From positions 1 to 64,000 of the forward strand of contig CAJUFU010000006.1 of NCBI GenBank assembly GCA_910585555.1: 64,000 nt of DNA, read 5' to 3'. How positions within the stretch are numbered: position 1 is the stretch's first letter; every line of letters begins with the position of its first letter. The stretch comes from an uncultured Lachnospiraceae bacterium (GTDB lineage Bacteria > Bacillota > Clostridia > Lachnospirales > Lachnospiraceae). The translations under genes and the position numbers were made by a program. Of the stretch, positions 35,401 through 43,058 are shown in pieces. The notes under the pieces were generated by a model. It was not told where the DNA came from. It was given only the letters and a program-made list of their open reading frames with translations, and ran no database searches.

Positions 35401-35547
35401 AAAGAATACATTAAGGTCTGGCAAAAGCACTATGATAATGAACTGTATCGATTTGTGCAAAAAGAAGTCGATGCTGCTATCAATGAATTAGAAAAAGTTG
35501 AGTATTATACAGATCTTGCAAAATGCCAATTTACAAGTATCAGATAA
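35401..35547 (+). pseudogene. Remnant 3' end of an unidentified gene
   Basis: Starting at the base after the rsmE stop and in the same frame, 48 sense codons run to a TAA at 35545. The peptide (KEYIKVWQKHYDNELYRF, later EVDAAINELEKVEYY) reads like a real helical protein end, is AT-rich like the following gene, and has no start codon or ribosome site. I cannot assign a family. Most likely the tail of a gene whose front was lost when the insert formed. Confidence 0.5.
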
Positions 35548-35584
35548 ATAGGTGGTGACATAAGAACATAAAGGTGGTATCATA

Positions 35585-37297
35585 ATGCCGTATTTTGAAT
35601 ATAGAAAATTTGATGAAAACATTGAATATTACGAAATCCTAGAAACGCTCATGCAGCGTTGGGAATATGAGATTGTTGAATTTAAAGAAGCCAAAGGCAG
35701 TTATGATACAGACAAAATCGGTAGATATTTTTCTGCGATCAGTAACGAAGCAAATCTGCGTCAGCAACAATATGGCTGGCTTATTTTTGGAGTTGGAGAA
35801 CAGGCTAAGGAAAAACAGGTAGTCGGAACTTCCTTCAAAAAGGGCGATAAAAGTATCCTAGAACGCTTCAAATATGAAATATCCAGAGATACTGCCAATG
35901 GCATGACTTTTTATGATATTATCGAAATATTTCCAACTGTTAATGGAAAAGAGCATCGTGTACTTATGTTCAAAATTCCAGCGGCAGCAACAGGCATACC
36001 CACGGATTGGAAAACAAATTATTATGAGCGCGCCGGAGAGAGCCTTGTGCCATTAAAGCAGTATAAGATAGACGCAATTCGTTCGCAGGAGCGCAGGGAT
36101 TGGTCAAAACAAGTGTTGGAACAGGCAGGAATAGAGCATTTAGACAAAGATGCGATTGTTTTAGCAAGAGAGAAGTACAAGGGAAAAATGAATCAGGAAC
36201 ATATCTTTAAAGAAGTGGATGCCATGAGCGATGAGCAGTTTTTGACAAAGATCAAGCTCATGATAGGTGGCAAAATCACACATGCAGGAATGCTTTTGCT
36301 AGGCAATTCCGATTATGATTATATGTTCCAGTCTGCACCGAGTATTATGTGGAGATTATACGGCGCTGATAATATGGACAGGGATTATGCCATTTTCAAA
36401 ATCCCGTTTATCAATGTGGTAGATAAGGTGTTTGCAAAGGTAAGGAATCTGACCTATAGGTATATGCCGAATCAGATGACGTTGTTTCCGATGGAAACGG
36501 AACAATATGATGGCTGGCTGATGCGCGAGCTGCTCAATAATTGTATTGCTCATACAAATTATCAGTTAGGCGGCAGGATTTATGTCAATGAATTTGAGGA
36601 CAGACTCAAATTTACCAATCCGGGCGATTTTATTCCGCAGAAAATTGAGCATGTTTTGGAAGCAAGTTATAGCCCTCCATTTTATAGGAATCAACTGTTG
36701 GCGGAATCTATGGCGGCGTTTCATATGATTGATACCGCAACGTTGGGAATCCGTCGGGCATACAACATTCAGAAAGCAAAATATTTTCCTATGCCGGATT
36801 ATAATGTCTCTTCCGGAACACAGGTTGAAGTGACAATTTATGGAAAAACGCTGAATGACAGCTATATGCATATACTATATGATCATCAAGACTTAGATTT
36901 ACAGACTGTATTTTTGCTTGACCGGATACAGAAAGGCTTGCCGGTAGAAAAAGAAGATGTAGACAGATTGCGCGGTCAGAAGTTAGTAGAGGGCAGGATG
37001 ACGAGTTTGTATCTGTCAGCATCAGCGGCTAAGAGCATTGATGAAAGTACAAACTACATTAAAAATAAGGGGTTTGATGATAAGTATTATAAGGACTTGA
37101 TTGTTGAATATCTGAAACAGTATAAGAAAGCCAGAAAGAAAGATATACGGGAGTTGCTATGGGATAAGCTGCCAAATGTTTTGAGTGGTGTCCAAAAAGA
37201 AAATAAAATTCACAACTTGCTTGCCTCATTGAAGAGGCAGGGAATTATTGGCAAGGATTCCGAAAACCAACAGCAATCCAATTGGGTATTAAAGTAA
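35585..37297 (+). CDS. Schlafen-type AlbA_2 / ATPase_c_4 protein (RecG-like, COG2865-type)
   Basis: A 570-residue protein. An AlbA_2 (divergent AAA_4, Schlafen-like) domain occupies about residues 25-150, with YEIVEFKEAKGSYD, IGRYFSAISNEANL and GWLIFGVGE. A GHKL-like ATPase_c_4 block follows at about 310-350 with LLNNCIAHTNYQLGGRIYV and DRLKFTNPGDFIP. A winged helix ends the protein (about 515-570). Family members are nucleic-acid-associated regulators, and some occur in defence settings; the role here is unknown. It is more AT-rich than its neighbours, preceded by a gene remnant and followed by tandem repeats, so recent transfer is likely. AAAGGTGG precedes the ATG. Confidence 0.8.
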   Translation: MPYFEYRKFDENIEYYEILETLMQRWEYEIVEFKEAKGSYDTDKIGRYFSAISNEANLRQQQYGWLIFGVGEQAKEKQVVGTSFKKGDKSILERFKYEISRDTANGMTFYDIIEIFPTVNGKEHRVLMFKIPAAATGIPTDWKTNYYERAGESLVPLKQYKIDAIRSQERRDWSKQVLEQAGIEHLDKDAIVLAREKYKGKMNQEHIFKEVDAMSDEQFLTKIKLMIGGKITHAGMLLLGNSDYDYMFQSAPSIMWRLYGADNMDRDYAIFKIPFINVVDKVFAKVRNLTYRYMPNQMTLFPMETEQYDGWLMRELLNNCIAHTNYQLGGRIYVNEFEDRLKFTNPGDFIPQKIEHVLEASYSPPFYRNQLLAESMAAFHMIDTATLGIRRAYNIQKAKYFPMPDYNVSSGTQVEVTIYGKTLNDSYMHILYDHQDLDLQTVFLLDRIQKGLPVEKEDVDRLRGQKLVEGRMTSLYLSASAAKSIDESTNYIKNKGFDDKYYKDLIVEYLKQYKKARKKDIRELLWDKLPNVLSGVQKENKIHNLLASLKRQGIIGKDSENQQQSNWVLK

Positions 37298-37298
37298 T

Positions 37299-37359
37299 AT
37301 CTTGGGTAATTTGAAATTTATCCAAGGTTTACCCAAGATTTACCCAAGGTTATCCAAGC
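37299..37359. repeat. 11-bp tandem repeats with one inverted copy
   Basis: Four direct copies: TTTATCCAAGG (37317), TTTACCCAAGA (37328), TTTACCCAAGG (37339), TTATCCAAGC (37350). An inverted copy ATCTTGGGTAAT is at 37299-37310, straight after the Schlafen-like stop codon. One unit per helical turn suggests protein binding or a foldback. Confidence 0.75.
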
Positions 37360-37519
37360 CTGTGCTTCTAACAGATGGGGAACATGTCATGAAAAAGCAG
37401 CAGCATGTGACCTTCCTGTAAAACACACATACTATAAGTATATAAGTATGGAGAGAAGAATATTCCTAAATTTTGTCTAAGACAAAACTTCCGTAGAATA
37501 TGAAATTTGAGAGAAAGGA
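37360..37519. other. AT-rich intergenic stretch before cysteine desulfurase gene
   Basis: Contains a small perfect hairpin TTTTGTC-TAA-GACAAAA (37471-37487) and an inverted pair CATAC...GTATG near 37428-37450 with TATAAG words that could act as -10 boxes. No ORF or convincing promoter seen; the right junction of the insert may be here. Confidence 0.4.
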
Positions 37520-38683
37520 ATGGCGAAAATGGAAGTGTATTTGGATAATTCTGCGACCACCAGATGCTTTGACGAGGTTGCGCAGCTGACGCATAAAATC
37601 TTGTGTGAACACTACGGTAATCCTTCCAGTATGCACCATAAGGGAGTGGAAGCGGAACGGTACGTAAGAGATGCCAGAGAGACACTCGCGAAGATTTTAA
37701 AAGTTAACGAGAAGGAGATATTGTTTACCTCCGGGGGAACAGAATCGGATAATATAGCATTGGTCGGTACAGCGATGGCTAATCACAGAAGAGGACGCCA
37801 TCTGATCACCACGCAGATAGAGCATCCGGCAGTCTTACAGCCCATGGCTTATCTGCAGAATCAGGGCTTTGAGGTGACTTATCTTCCGGTGGATAAAGAA
37901 GGCCGGATTCGATTGTCTGACCTTGAACAGGCCATAAGGCCGGACACCATTCTTGTGTCCATCATGCATACCAACAATGAGATAGGCAGTCTGCAGCCTA
38001 TTGCGGAAGCTGGCGAGCTGATCAAGAAATGTAATCCGCAGACATTGTTTCATGTGGATGCGGTACAGGGTTTTGGTAAGTTCTATATTTACCCCAAGAA
38101 GATGCAGATTGATATGTTATCGGTCAGCGCCCATAAGATTCACGGTCCCAAAGGAGTTGGATTCCTTTATCTGCGGGAGGGCGCTAAGGTGAATCCCATC
38201 ATGTATGGCGGCGGGCAGCAGAAGGGTATGCGTTCCGGTACGGAGAATGTGGCGGGAAGCGCCGGTATGGCCCTGGCGGCAGAGATGGTCTATAAAGAGT
38301 TGAACCGCGATATGGAAAAGATGTATGGACTGCGCAAGAGATTGATAGATGGTGTCAGGCAGATCGATAATGTGAAGGTGAACGGTTGTCCTGACCGGGA
38401 AGGTGCCGCTCATATTGTGAGCCTTTCCGTGCGGGGTGTGCGCAGTGAGGTCCTTTTACATGCGTTGGAAGAGCGGGGTATTTATGTGTCGGCGGGAAGT
38501 GCCTGTGCCGCCCATAAGCCGCAGCCTTCTGCTACTCTTCGAGCAATCGGTGTGGAGAAGGAATTGTTAGAATCCACAATTCGATTTAGTCTCTCCGTAT
38601 TTACCACCAGAGAAGAAATCGAATATACAGTGCAGGCTCTATGTGAGATGGTGCCCATGCTGAGAAGATATACAAGGCATTAA
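37520..38683 (+). CDS. Cysteine desulfurase (NifS/IscS family)
   Basis: Removes sulfur from cysteine as enzyme-bound persulfide for tRNA thiolation or Fe-S use. The 387-residue PLP enzyme starts VYLDNSATTRCFDEV. It has the PLP-lysine region SVSAHKIHGPKG, the RSGTENVAG block and the catalytic Cys in SAGSACAAHK. GAGAAAGGAATG covers the start. With thiI 193 bp downstream it is most likely the dedicated sulfur donor for 4-thiouridine in tRNA, as in Bacillus NifZ-ThiI pairs. Confidence 0.94.
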   Translation: MAKMEVYLDNSATTRCFDEVAQLTHKILCEHYGNPSSMHHKGVEAERYVRDARETLAKILKVNEKEILFTSGGTESDNIALVGTAMANHRRGRHLITTQIEHPAVLQPMAYLQNQGFEVTYLPVDKEGRIRLSDLEQAIRPDTILVSIMHTNNEIGSLQPIAEAGELIKKCNPQTLFHVDAVQGFGKFYIYPKKMQIDMLSVSAHKIHGPKGVGFLYLREGAKVNPIMYGGGQQKGMRSGTENVAGSAGMALAAEMVYKELNRDMEKMYGLRKRLIDGVRQIDNVKVNGCPDREGAAHIVSLSVRGVRSEVLLHALEERGIYVSAGSACAAHKPQPSATLRAIGVEKELLESTIRFSLSVFTTREEIEYTVQALCEMVPMLRRYTRH

Positions 38684-38734
38684 CAGGAAGATGTAACAGG
38701 AAGACTCTGGAAATACGGACTGTTGCAGCAACGT

Positions 38735-38781
38735 ATAGACGGCGGGACGGCAGCAGAAAATCTGCTTGTACCGCTGTCTAT
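38735..38781 (+). other. Long intergenic hairpin between cysteine desulfurase and thiI
   Basis: ATAGACGGCGG (38735-38745) pairs with CCGCTGTCTAT (38771-38781), 11 bp with one G-T. An inner AGCAGA/TCTGCT stem closes on an AAA loop. No T run follows, so it is not a normal terminator. Confidence 0.55.
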
Positions 38782-38876
38782 GTGAGGGCGGGTAATAGAA
38801 AACGGCTGCCTTGCCATGGACAGGCCATCATGATAGGATAAGGCATGAAAGAATAAAATGAGGGATGGGAGATACC

Positions 38877-40055
38877 ATGTACAAATCGTTCTTAATCAAG
38901 TACGCTGAAATTGGTGTGAAAGGAAAGAACCGCTACCTGTTTGAGGAAGCGCTGGTCAAACAGATTAAATATGCCCTGAAAAAGGCAGAGGGTGAATTTG
39001 CTGTGCGCAGGACGGACGGGCGTATTTATGTGGACGCGCTTACGGAGTTTGATTACGATGAGACTGTGGAGAATTTACAGAAAGTGTTCGGCATCTCTGG
39101 GATATGTCCTGTGGTGCATGTGGAGGACGAAGGATTTGAAAAGCTGGGTGAGGCGGTAGTCCGTTATATAGACGATGTGTATCCGGACAAGCATAAGACA
39201 TTCAAAGTGGCGGCCAGACGGGCACGCAAAAACTATCCCCTCAATTCCATGGAGATTAATATGGAATTGGGCGGCATTCTTTTGGATGCCTATCCGGAGA
39301 TGCGAGTGGATGTACATAAGCCCGACATCCTTCTCAATGTGGAGATTCGGGATATGATCTATCTGTATTCCGAGATCATACCGGGGCCGGGCGGGATGCC
39401 TGTGGGGACAGGCGGCAAAGCGATGCTTCTTCTTTCCGGCGGCATCGATTCCCCGGTGGCAGGCTGGATGATTGCCAAGCGGGGTGTGAAGATTGACGCA
39501 GTATATTTTCATGCACCGCCTTATACCAGTGAACGGGCAAAGCAGAAGGTGGTGGACTTAGCAAAGAAGGTGGCGGCCTATACGGGGCCGATTTATCTGC
39601 ATGTGATTAACTTTACGGATATCCAGCTCTATATATATGACAAGTGTCCCCACGATGAACTGACGATCATCATGCGCCGTTATATGATGCGCATTGCGGA
39701 GCATATTGCCAGACAGACAGAATGCCTGGGACTGATTACCGGGGAGAGCATCGGCCAGGTGGCGTCCCAGACCATGCACAGCCTTGCAGCGACCAATGAG
39801 GTCTGCACAATGCCTGTTTATCGGCCTTTGATTGGGTTTGATAAGATGGAGATTGTGGAAGTTTCAGAGAAGATAGATACCTATGAGACATCCATACTTC
39901 CTTATGAGGACTGCTGTACCATCTTTGTGGCCAAGCATCCTGTGACGAAGCCAAACTTAAATATTATTAGAAAACATGAAAAGAATCTGCAGGAGAAGAT
40001 AGAGGAGCTGGTGGAGACGGCAATTGCGGAAGAAGAGTTGATTGTTGTCCGCTAG
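38877..40055 (+). CDS. thiI: tRNA 4-thiouridine synthase ThiI
   Basis: Activates U8 of tRNA with ATP and inserts sulfur. The 392-residue protein has a ferredoxin-like/THUMP N-terminal half (to about 170) with KTFKVAARRARKNYPL. The PP-loop SGGIDSPVAGW lies near residue 185, followed by the AANH domain with ITGESIGQVASQT. The C-terminal rhodanese domain of E. coli ThiI is absent, as usual in Firmicutes. ATG 38877 follows GGGATGGGAG; an in-frame ATG at 38865 is less likely. Confidence 0.95.
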   Translation: MYKSFLIKYAEIGVKGKNRYLFEEALVKQIKYALKKAEGEFAVRRTDGRIYVDALTEFDYDETVENLQKVFGISGICPVVHVEDEGFEKLGEAVVRYIDDVYPDKHKTFKVAARRARKNYPLNSMEINMELGGILLDAYPEMRVDVHKPDILLNVEIRDMIYLYSEIIPGPGGMPVGTGGKAMLLLSGGIDSPVAGWMIAKRGVKIDAVYFHAPPYTSERAKQKVVDLAKKVAAYTGPIYLHVINFTDIQLYIYDKCPHDELTIIMRRYMMRIAEHIARQTECLGLITGESIGQVASQTMHSLAATNEVCTMPVYRPLIGFDKMEIVEVSEKIDTYETSILPYEDCCTIFVAKHPVTKPNLNIIRKHEKNLQEKIEELVETAIAEEELIVVR

Positions 40056-40068
40056 GAGGAACAAAAAA

Positions 40069-40105
40069 GAACCACTTACTCTGTGTAAGTGATTCTCTCT
40101 GTTTT
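40069..40105. terminator. Bidirectional terminator between thiI and the HPr-like gene
   Basis: GAACCACTTAC (40069-40079) pairs with GTAAGTGATTC (40085-40095). An A run (40063-40068) lies on the left and a T-rich run on the right, serving both convergent genes. Confidence 0.8.
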
Positions 40106-40116
40106 CTTGATAAGTA

Positions 40117-40347
40117 CTAGATGATGTAGGGTTTTAAGGTCTCCATCACTTCATCGATGCCCTCCTCGGCGTGGATGTTGAGGTCGATGGGCTTTGATAA
40201 ATCTAAGCTGAAGATACCCATGATAGATTTTGCGTCGATGACGTATCTGCCGGACACTAAATCAAAATCATAATCAAACTTTGTGATATCGTTCACAAAT
40301 GATTTAACCTTATCAATAGAATTCAATGAAATCTGTACTGTTTTCAT
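40117..40347 (-). CDS. HPr-like protein lacking the phosphorylatable histidine
   Basis: A 76-residue protein with HPr fold pattern. The segment corresponding to the active-site loop (GIHARP in Bacillus HPr) reads NSIDKV, so His15 is absent. The Ser46 region is kept (AKSIMGIFSLDL). It therefore cannot relay PTS phosphate but could be a regulatory, Crh-like partner. AAGGAGG precedes the ATG at 40347; the frame is open further upstream without a site. Divergent from mtaB, convergent with thiI. Confidence 0.8.
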   Translation of the reverse strand: MKTVQISLNSIDKVKSFVNDITKFDYDFDLVSGRYVIDAKSIMGIFSLDLSKPIDLNIHAEEGIDEVMETLKPYII

Positions 40348-40449
40348 TTCGGAATTACCTCCTTTGCTTATTATGTCTTCTGCTTTAATACTAAATGCTG
40401 GAAGTATAAAAGTCAATGATAAAACAATACAAAAAACGCGGAGATTACC

Positions 40450-41835
40450 ATGAAAAGTGTAGCACTACATAATCTGGGATGCAAAGTGAACAGCTATGAA
40501 TTAGATGTTATGCAACAAATGCTGCTGGAAAAAGGGTATGAAATTGTATCATTTGATAAAGCGGCAGATATTTATATTGTAAATACCTGCACTGTCACCA
40601 ATATCGCGGACAGGAAAAGCCGCCAGATGCTTCATCGCGCGCGGAAAATGAATCCCCAGGCTGTGGTTGTGGCGGTGGGATGCTATGTACAGACAGGACA
40701 GGATGTCATTGAGAGAGACGGTACGGTGGACCTTGCCATCGGCAATAATCGGAAGAAAGATTTGGTGGAGATTTTAGAAAAGTATTTGGCAAAGCGGGAA
40801 GAAAGTAAGAACGTCAAAGAGTCTGCAACGCCGGATAAAGAGCTGACACAGGATGGGGAAGCATCCGTTTTGCGGCCTGCGGTGTGTGATATCATTGACA
40901 TTAATCACACCAGCGAATATGAGGAGATGACCTTAAAAAAGACGGCGGAGCATACACGGGCTTATATCAAGATTCAGGACGGCTGTAACCAATTCTGTTC
41001 TTACTGCATCATACCTTATGCCAGAGGACGGGTCAGGAGCAGGGGACAGGAGGAGATTATCAGGGAAGTACAAGGAATCGCGGCGAAAGGATATCAGGAG
41101 ATTGTTCTGACGGGAATTCACATCAGTTCCTACGGGACGGACAGAGGGGGGTGTGAACTGCTTTCGCTGCTTAAGAAGCTTCATGAGATAGAGGGGATAA
41201 GGAGAATCCGCCTGGGTTCCTTGGAACCCCGTATCGTGACGGAGGCGTTTGCAGAAAAGATCAGCGCGATGCCGAAAGTCTGTCCCCATTTCCACCTTTC
41301 TCTGCAAAGCGGCAGTGATGCGGTGCTTCGCAGGATGAACAGGAAATATAGTAAAGAGGAATATTTTCAGGCAACGGAATATTTGAGGCGTTTCTATGAG
41401 AAGCCGGCAATTACCACGGATGTGATTGTGGGATTTCCGGGTGAGACACAGGAGGAGTTTGAGGAGACGGAAGCATTTTTACGCCGGGTAGACTTCTTTG
41501 AGATGCATATTTTTAAATATTCCAGGCGGGAAGGCACAGGGGCGGCCAAGATGGAAGGGCAGCTTACGGAAGCGGAAAAAGGCAGGCGCAGTGCGGTCCT
41601 TTTGGAGCTGGAACGGGAGATGTCCCATCGATACCGGGCCGGTTTTATTGATTTGGAAGTGGAAGTTTTGTTTGAGGAAAAGCAGACGAAAGACGGGAAG
41701 ACATATTGGATTGGCCATACGCCGCAGTATATAAAGGCAGCAAAGATTGCACGGGATGGAGAAAATCTGCATAATACCATTGGAAGCGGACGAATCAGCG
41801 GATTTTTGGAAGAGGATATCATGTTGTTTGGTTAA
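40450..41835 (+). CDS. mtaB: tRNA t6A37 C2-methylthiotransferase MtaB
   Basis: Radical-SAM enzyme that makes ms2t6A37 in tRNA. The 461-residue protein has the UPF0004 N-terminal domain with cysteines in NLGCKVNSYE, NTCTVTN and VAVGCYVQT. The radical-SAM CxxxCxxC motif is in CNQFCSYCIIPYARG, and a C-terminal TRAM-like region ends the protein. A poorly conserved linker lies at about 115-165. Divergent from the HPr-like gene. The 130-bp gap after it contains the ireB promoter. Confidence 0.94.
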   Translation: MKSVALHNLGCKVNSYELDVMQQMLLEKGYEIVSFDKAADIYIVNTCTVTNIADRKSRQMLHRARKMNPQAVVVAVGCYVQTGQDVIERDGTVDLAIGNNRKKDLVEILEKYLAKREESKNVKESATPDKELTQDGEASVLRPAVCDIIDINHTSEYEEMTLKKTAEHTRAYIKIQDGCNQFCSYCIIPYARGRVRSRGQEEIIREVQGIAAKGYQEIVLTGIHISSYGTDRGGCELLSLLKKLHEIEGIRRIRLGSLEPRIVTEAFAEKISAMPKVCPHFHLSLQSGSDAVLRRMNRKYSKEEYFQATEYLRRFYEKPAITTDVIVGFPGETQEEFEETEAFLRRVDFFEMHIFKYSRREGTGAAKMEGQLTEAEKGRRSAVLLELEREMSHRYRAGFIDLEVEVLFEEKQTKDGKTYWIGHTPQYIKAAKIARDGENLHNTIGSGRISGFLEEDIMLFG

Positions 41836-41885
41836 TTTTATGAGGGACGCAAGGGGGTATTTGCGGGTAAGTCCAGACTTTGTGA

Positions 41886-41914
41886 TTGAATTTTGTGTGA
41901 CGATAGAGTATTAT
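41886..41914 (+). promoter_or_regulatory. Promoter of ireB-ruvX-DUF1292 genes
   Basis: TTGAAT (41886-41891), 17-bp spacer, TATTAT (41909-41914), about 45 bp upstream of the ireB start. Confidence 0.65.
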
Positions 41915-41965
41915 GGTAATAATAGGTATAAAACAAATCGAGACGATAGATAAGGGCGTGAGACG

Positions 41966-42232
41966 ATGCAGGATTTAGAAAATACACAATTTTTTACAGT
42001 TGAGACCGAACCGGAGACAGGCGTTAAACTGGTGCTGTCTACGGTGTATGAGGCACTGACAGAGAAAGGGTATAATCCGGTCAATCAGATTGTGGGATAT
42101 ATTATGTCCGGGGATCCCACTTATATTACGAGTCATAAGAGCGCCCGCAGTCTGATTATGAAAGTGGAGCGGGATGAACTGGTAGAGGAAATGCTGGTAG
42201 AATACATTAAGAACTCTATTGTGAAAGGGTAA
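41966..42232 (+). CDS. ireB: IreB-family regulatory phosphoprotein
   Basis: An 88-residue cytosolic protein (formerly UPF0297/DUF965). In Enterococcus IreB is phosphorylated by the PASTA kinase IreK and modulates cephalosporin tolerance. Recognisable by TQFF/TVETE near the start, GYNPVNQIVGYIMSGDPTYITSH and ARSLIMKVERDELVEE. The phosphorylated Thr pair of Enterococcus IreB maps near residues 4-7 and cannot be fully confirmed here. Cotranscribed with ruvX (41 bp gap). Confidence 0.92.
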   Translation: MQDLENTQFFTVETEPETGVKLVLSTVYEALTEKGYNPVNQIVGYIMSGDPTYITSHKSARSLIMKVERDELVEEMLVEYIKNSIVKG

Positions 42233-42273
42233 TGATTGACCGATACAGTCAATACAAAAAGAGATAACACTAT

Positions 42274-42720
42274 ATGAGGATTATGGGATTGGATTTCGGT
42301 TCCAAAACAGTAGGCGTGGCCATCAGCGATCCGCTATTGATTACGGCACAGGGAATTGAAATCATCAGACGCAAAGATGAGAATAAACTGCGGCAGACAC
42401 TTGCGCGTATTGAGGAACTGATCGTGGAGTACGAAGTGTCTAAAATTGTGCTGGGTTTTCCCAAGAACATGAACGATACCCTGGGGGAAAGAGCGGCCTT
42501 ATCTTTGGAGTTCCAGGACAAGCTGGAAAGAAGGACAGGTCTGCCGGTGGTGATGTGGGATGAGCGGCTTACCACAGTGGCGGCGGATAAGGCGATGATG
42601 GAAGCGGGAATCCGCAGGGAACACCGTAAAGAACATGTGGATAAGATTGCGGCGATATTTATTCTGCAGGGGTATCTGGACTATCTTGCCGGCAAAGAGG
42701 AGCGTGAGAAGGAGCTCTAA
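42274..42720 (+). CDS. ruvX: Putative Holliday junction resolvase / pre-16S rRNA nuclease YqgF
   Basis: A 148-residue RNase H-fold nuclease. GLDFGSKTVGVAISD carries the first catalytic Asp, VLGFPKNMNDTLGERA the middle motif, and WDERLTTVAADKAM the third. YqgF processes the 5' end of 16S rRNA in E. coli and resolves junctions in some bacteria. Conserved order ireB-ruvX-DUF1292. Its stop codon lies within a short sequence shared with 57725-57777. Confidence 0.94.
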   Translation: MRIMGLDFGSKTVGVAISDPLLITAQGIEIIRRKDENKLRQTLARIEELIVEYEVSKIVLGFPKNMNDTLGERAALSLEFQDKLERRTGLPVVMWDERLTTVAADKAMMEAGIRREHRKEHVDKIAAIFILQGYLDYLAGKEEREKEL

Positions 42721-42770
42721 AGTCGTCCTGCCCATGGAAGGGACGCCAAGAGAGCCTGGGGAGCGCAGTC

Positions 42771-43043
42771 ATGGAGGTTATCGTGGAAAAGATTATGTTT
42801 ATGCCTGAGGGTGAGGAGGCAGTTGCATTTTATGTGTTGGAGCAGACCAGACTAGGCGGTGTGGATTATCTTCTGGTGACGGATGCAGAGACAGGGGATG
42901 GCGAGGCGCTGATCATGCGGGATACCTCAGCTTCAGAAGAGGAAGAAGCGGTATACGAGATTGTGACGGACGACGAGGAATTAAATGCAGTGGCAGCTGT
43001 ATTTGAAAATATGATGGATGACGTGGATTTATTATCATTTTAA
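42771..43043 (+). CDS. DUF1292 family protein (YrzB-like)
   Basis: A 90-residue acidic protein of unknown function in the conserved ireB-ruvX-yrzB cluster. Typical core: EEAVAFYVLEQTRLGGVDYLL, then a very acidic middle and an amphipathic C-terminus ending MMDDVDLLSF. ATG 42771 follows GGGGAGCG. Sixteen bases separate it from RNase J. Confidence 0.85.
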   Translation: MEVIVEKIMFMPEGEEAVAFYVLEQTRLGGVDYLLVTDAETGDGEALIMRDTSASEEEEAVYEIVTDDEELNAVAAVFENMMDDVDLLSF

Positions 43044-43058
43044 TGGAGGGAAGTTTTT

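Noticed and set aside
37317..37359. CRISPR array
   Set aside because: Units are 11 bp and directly adjacent without spacers, and no cas genes are present in the window.
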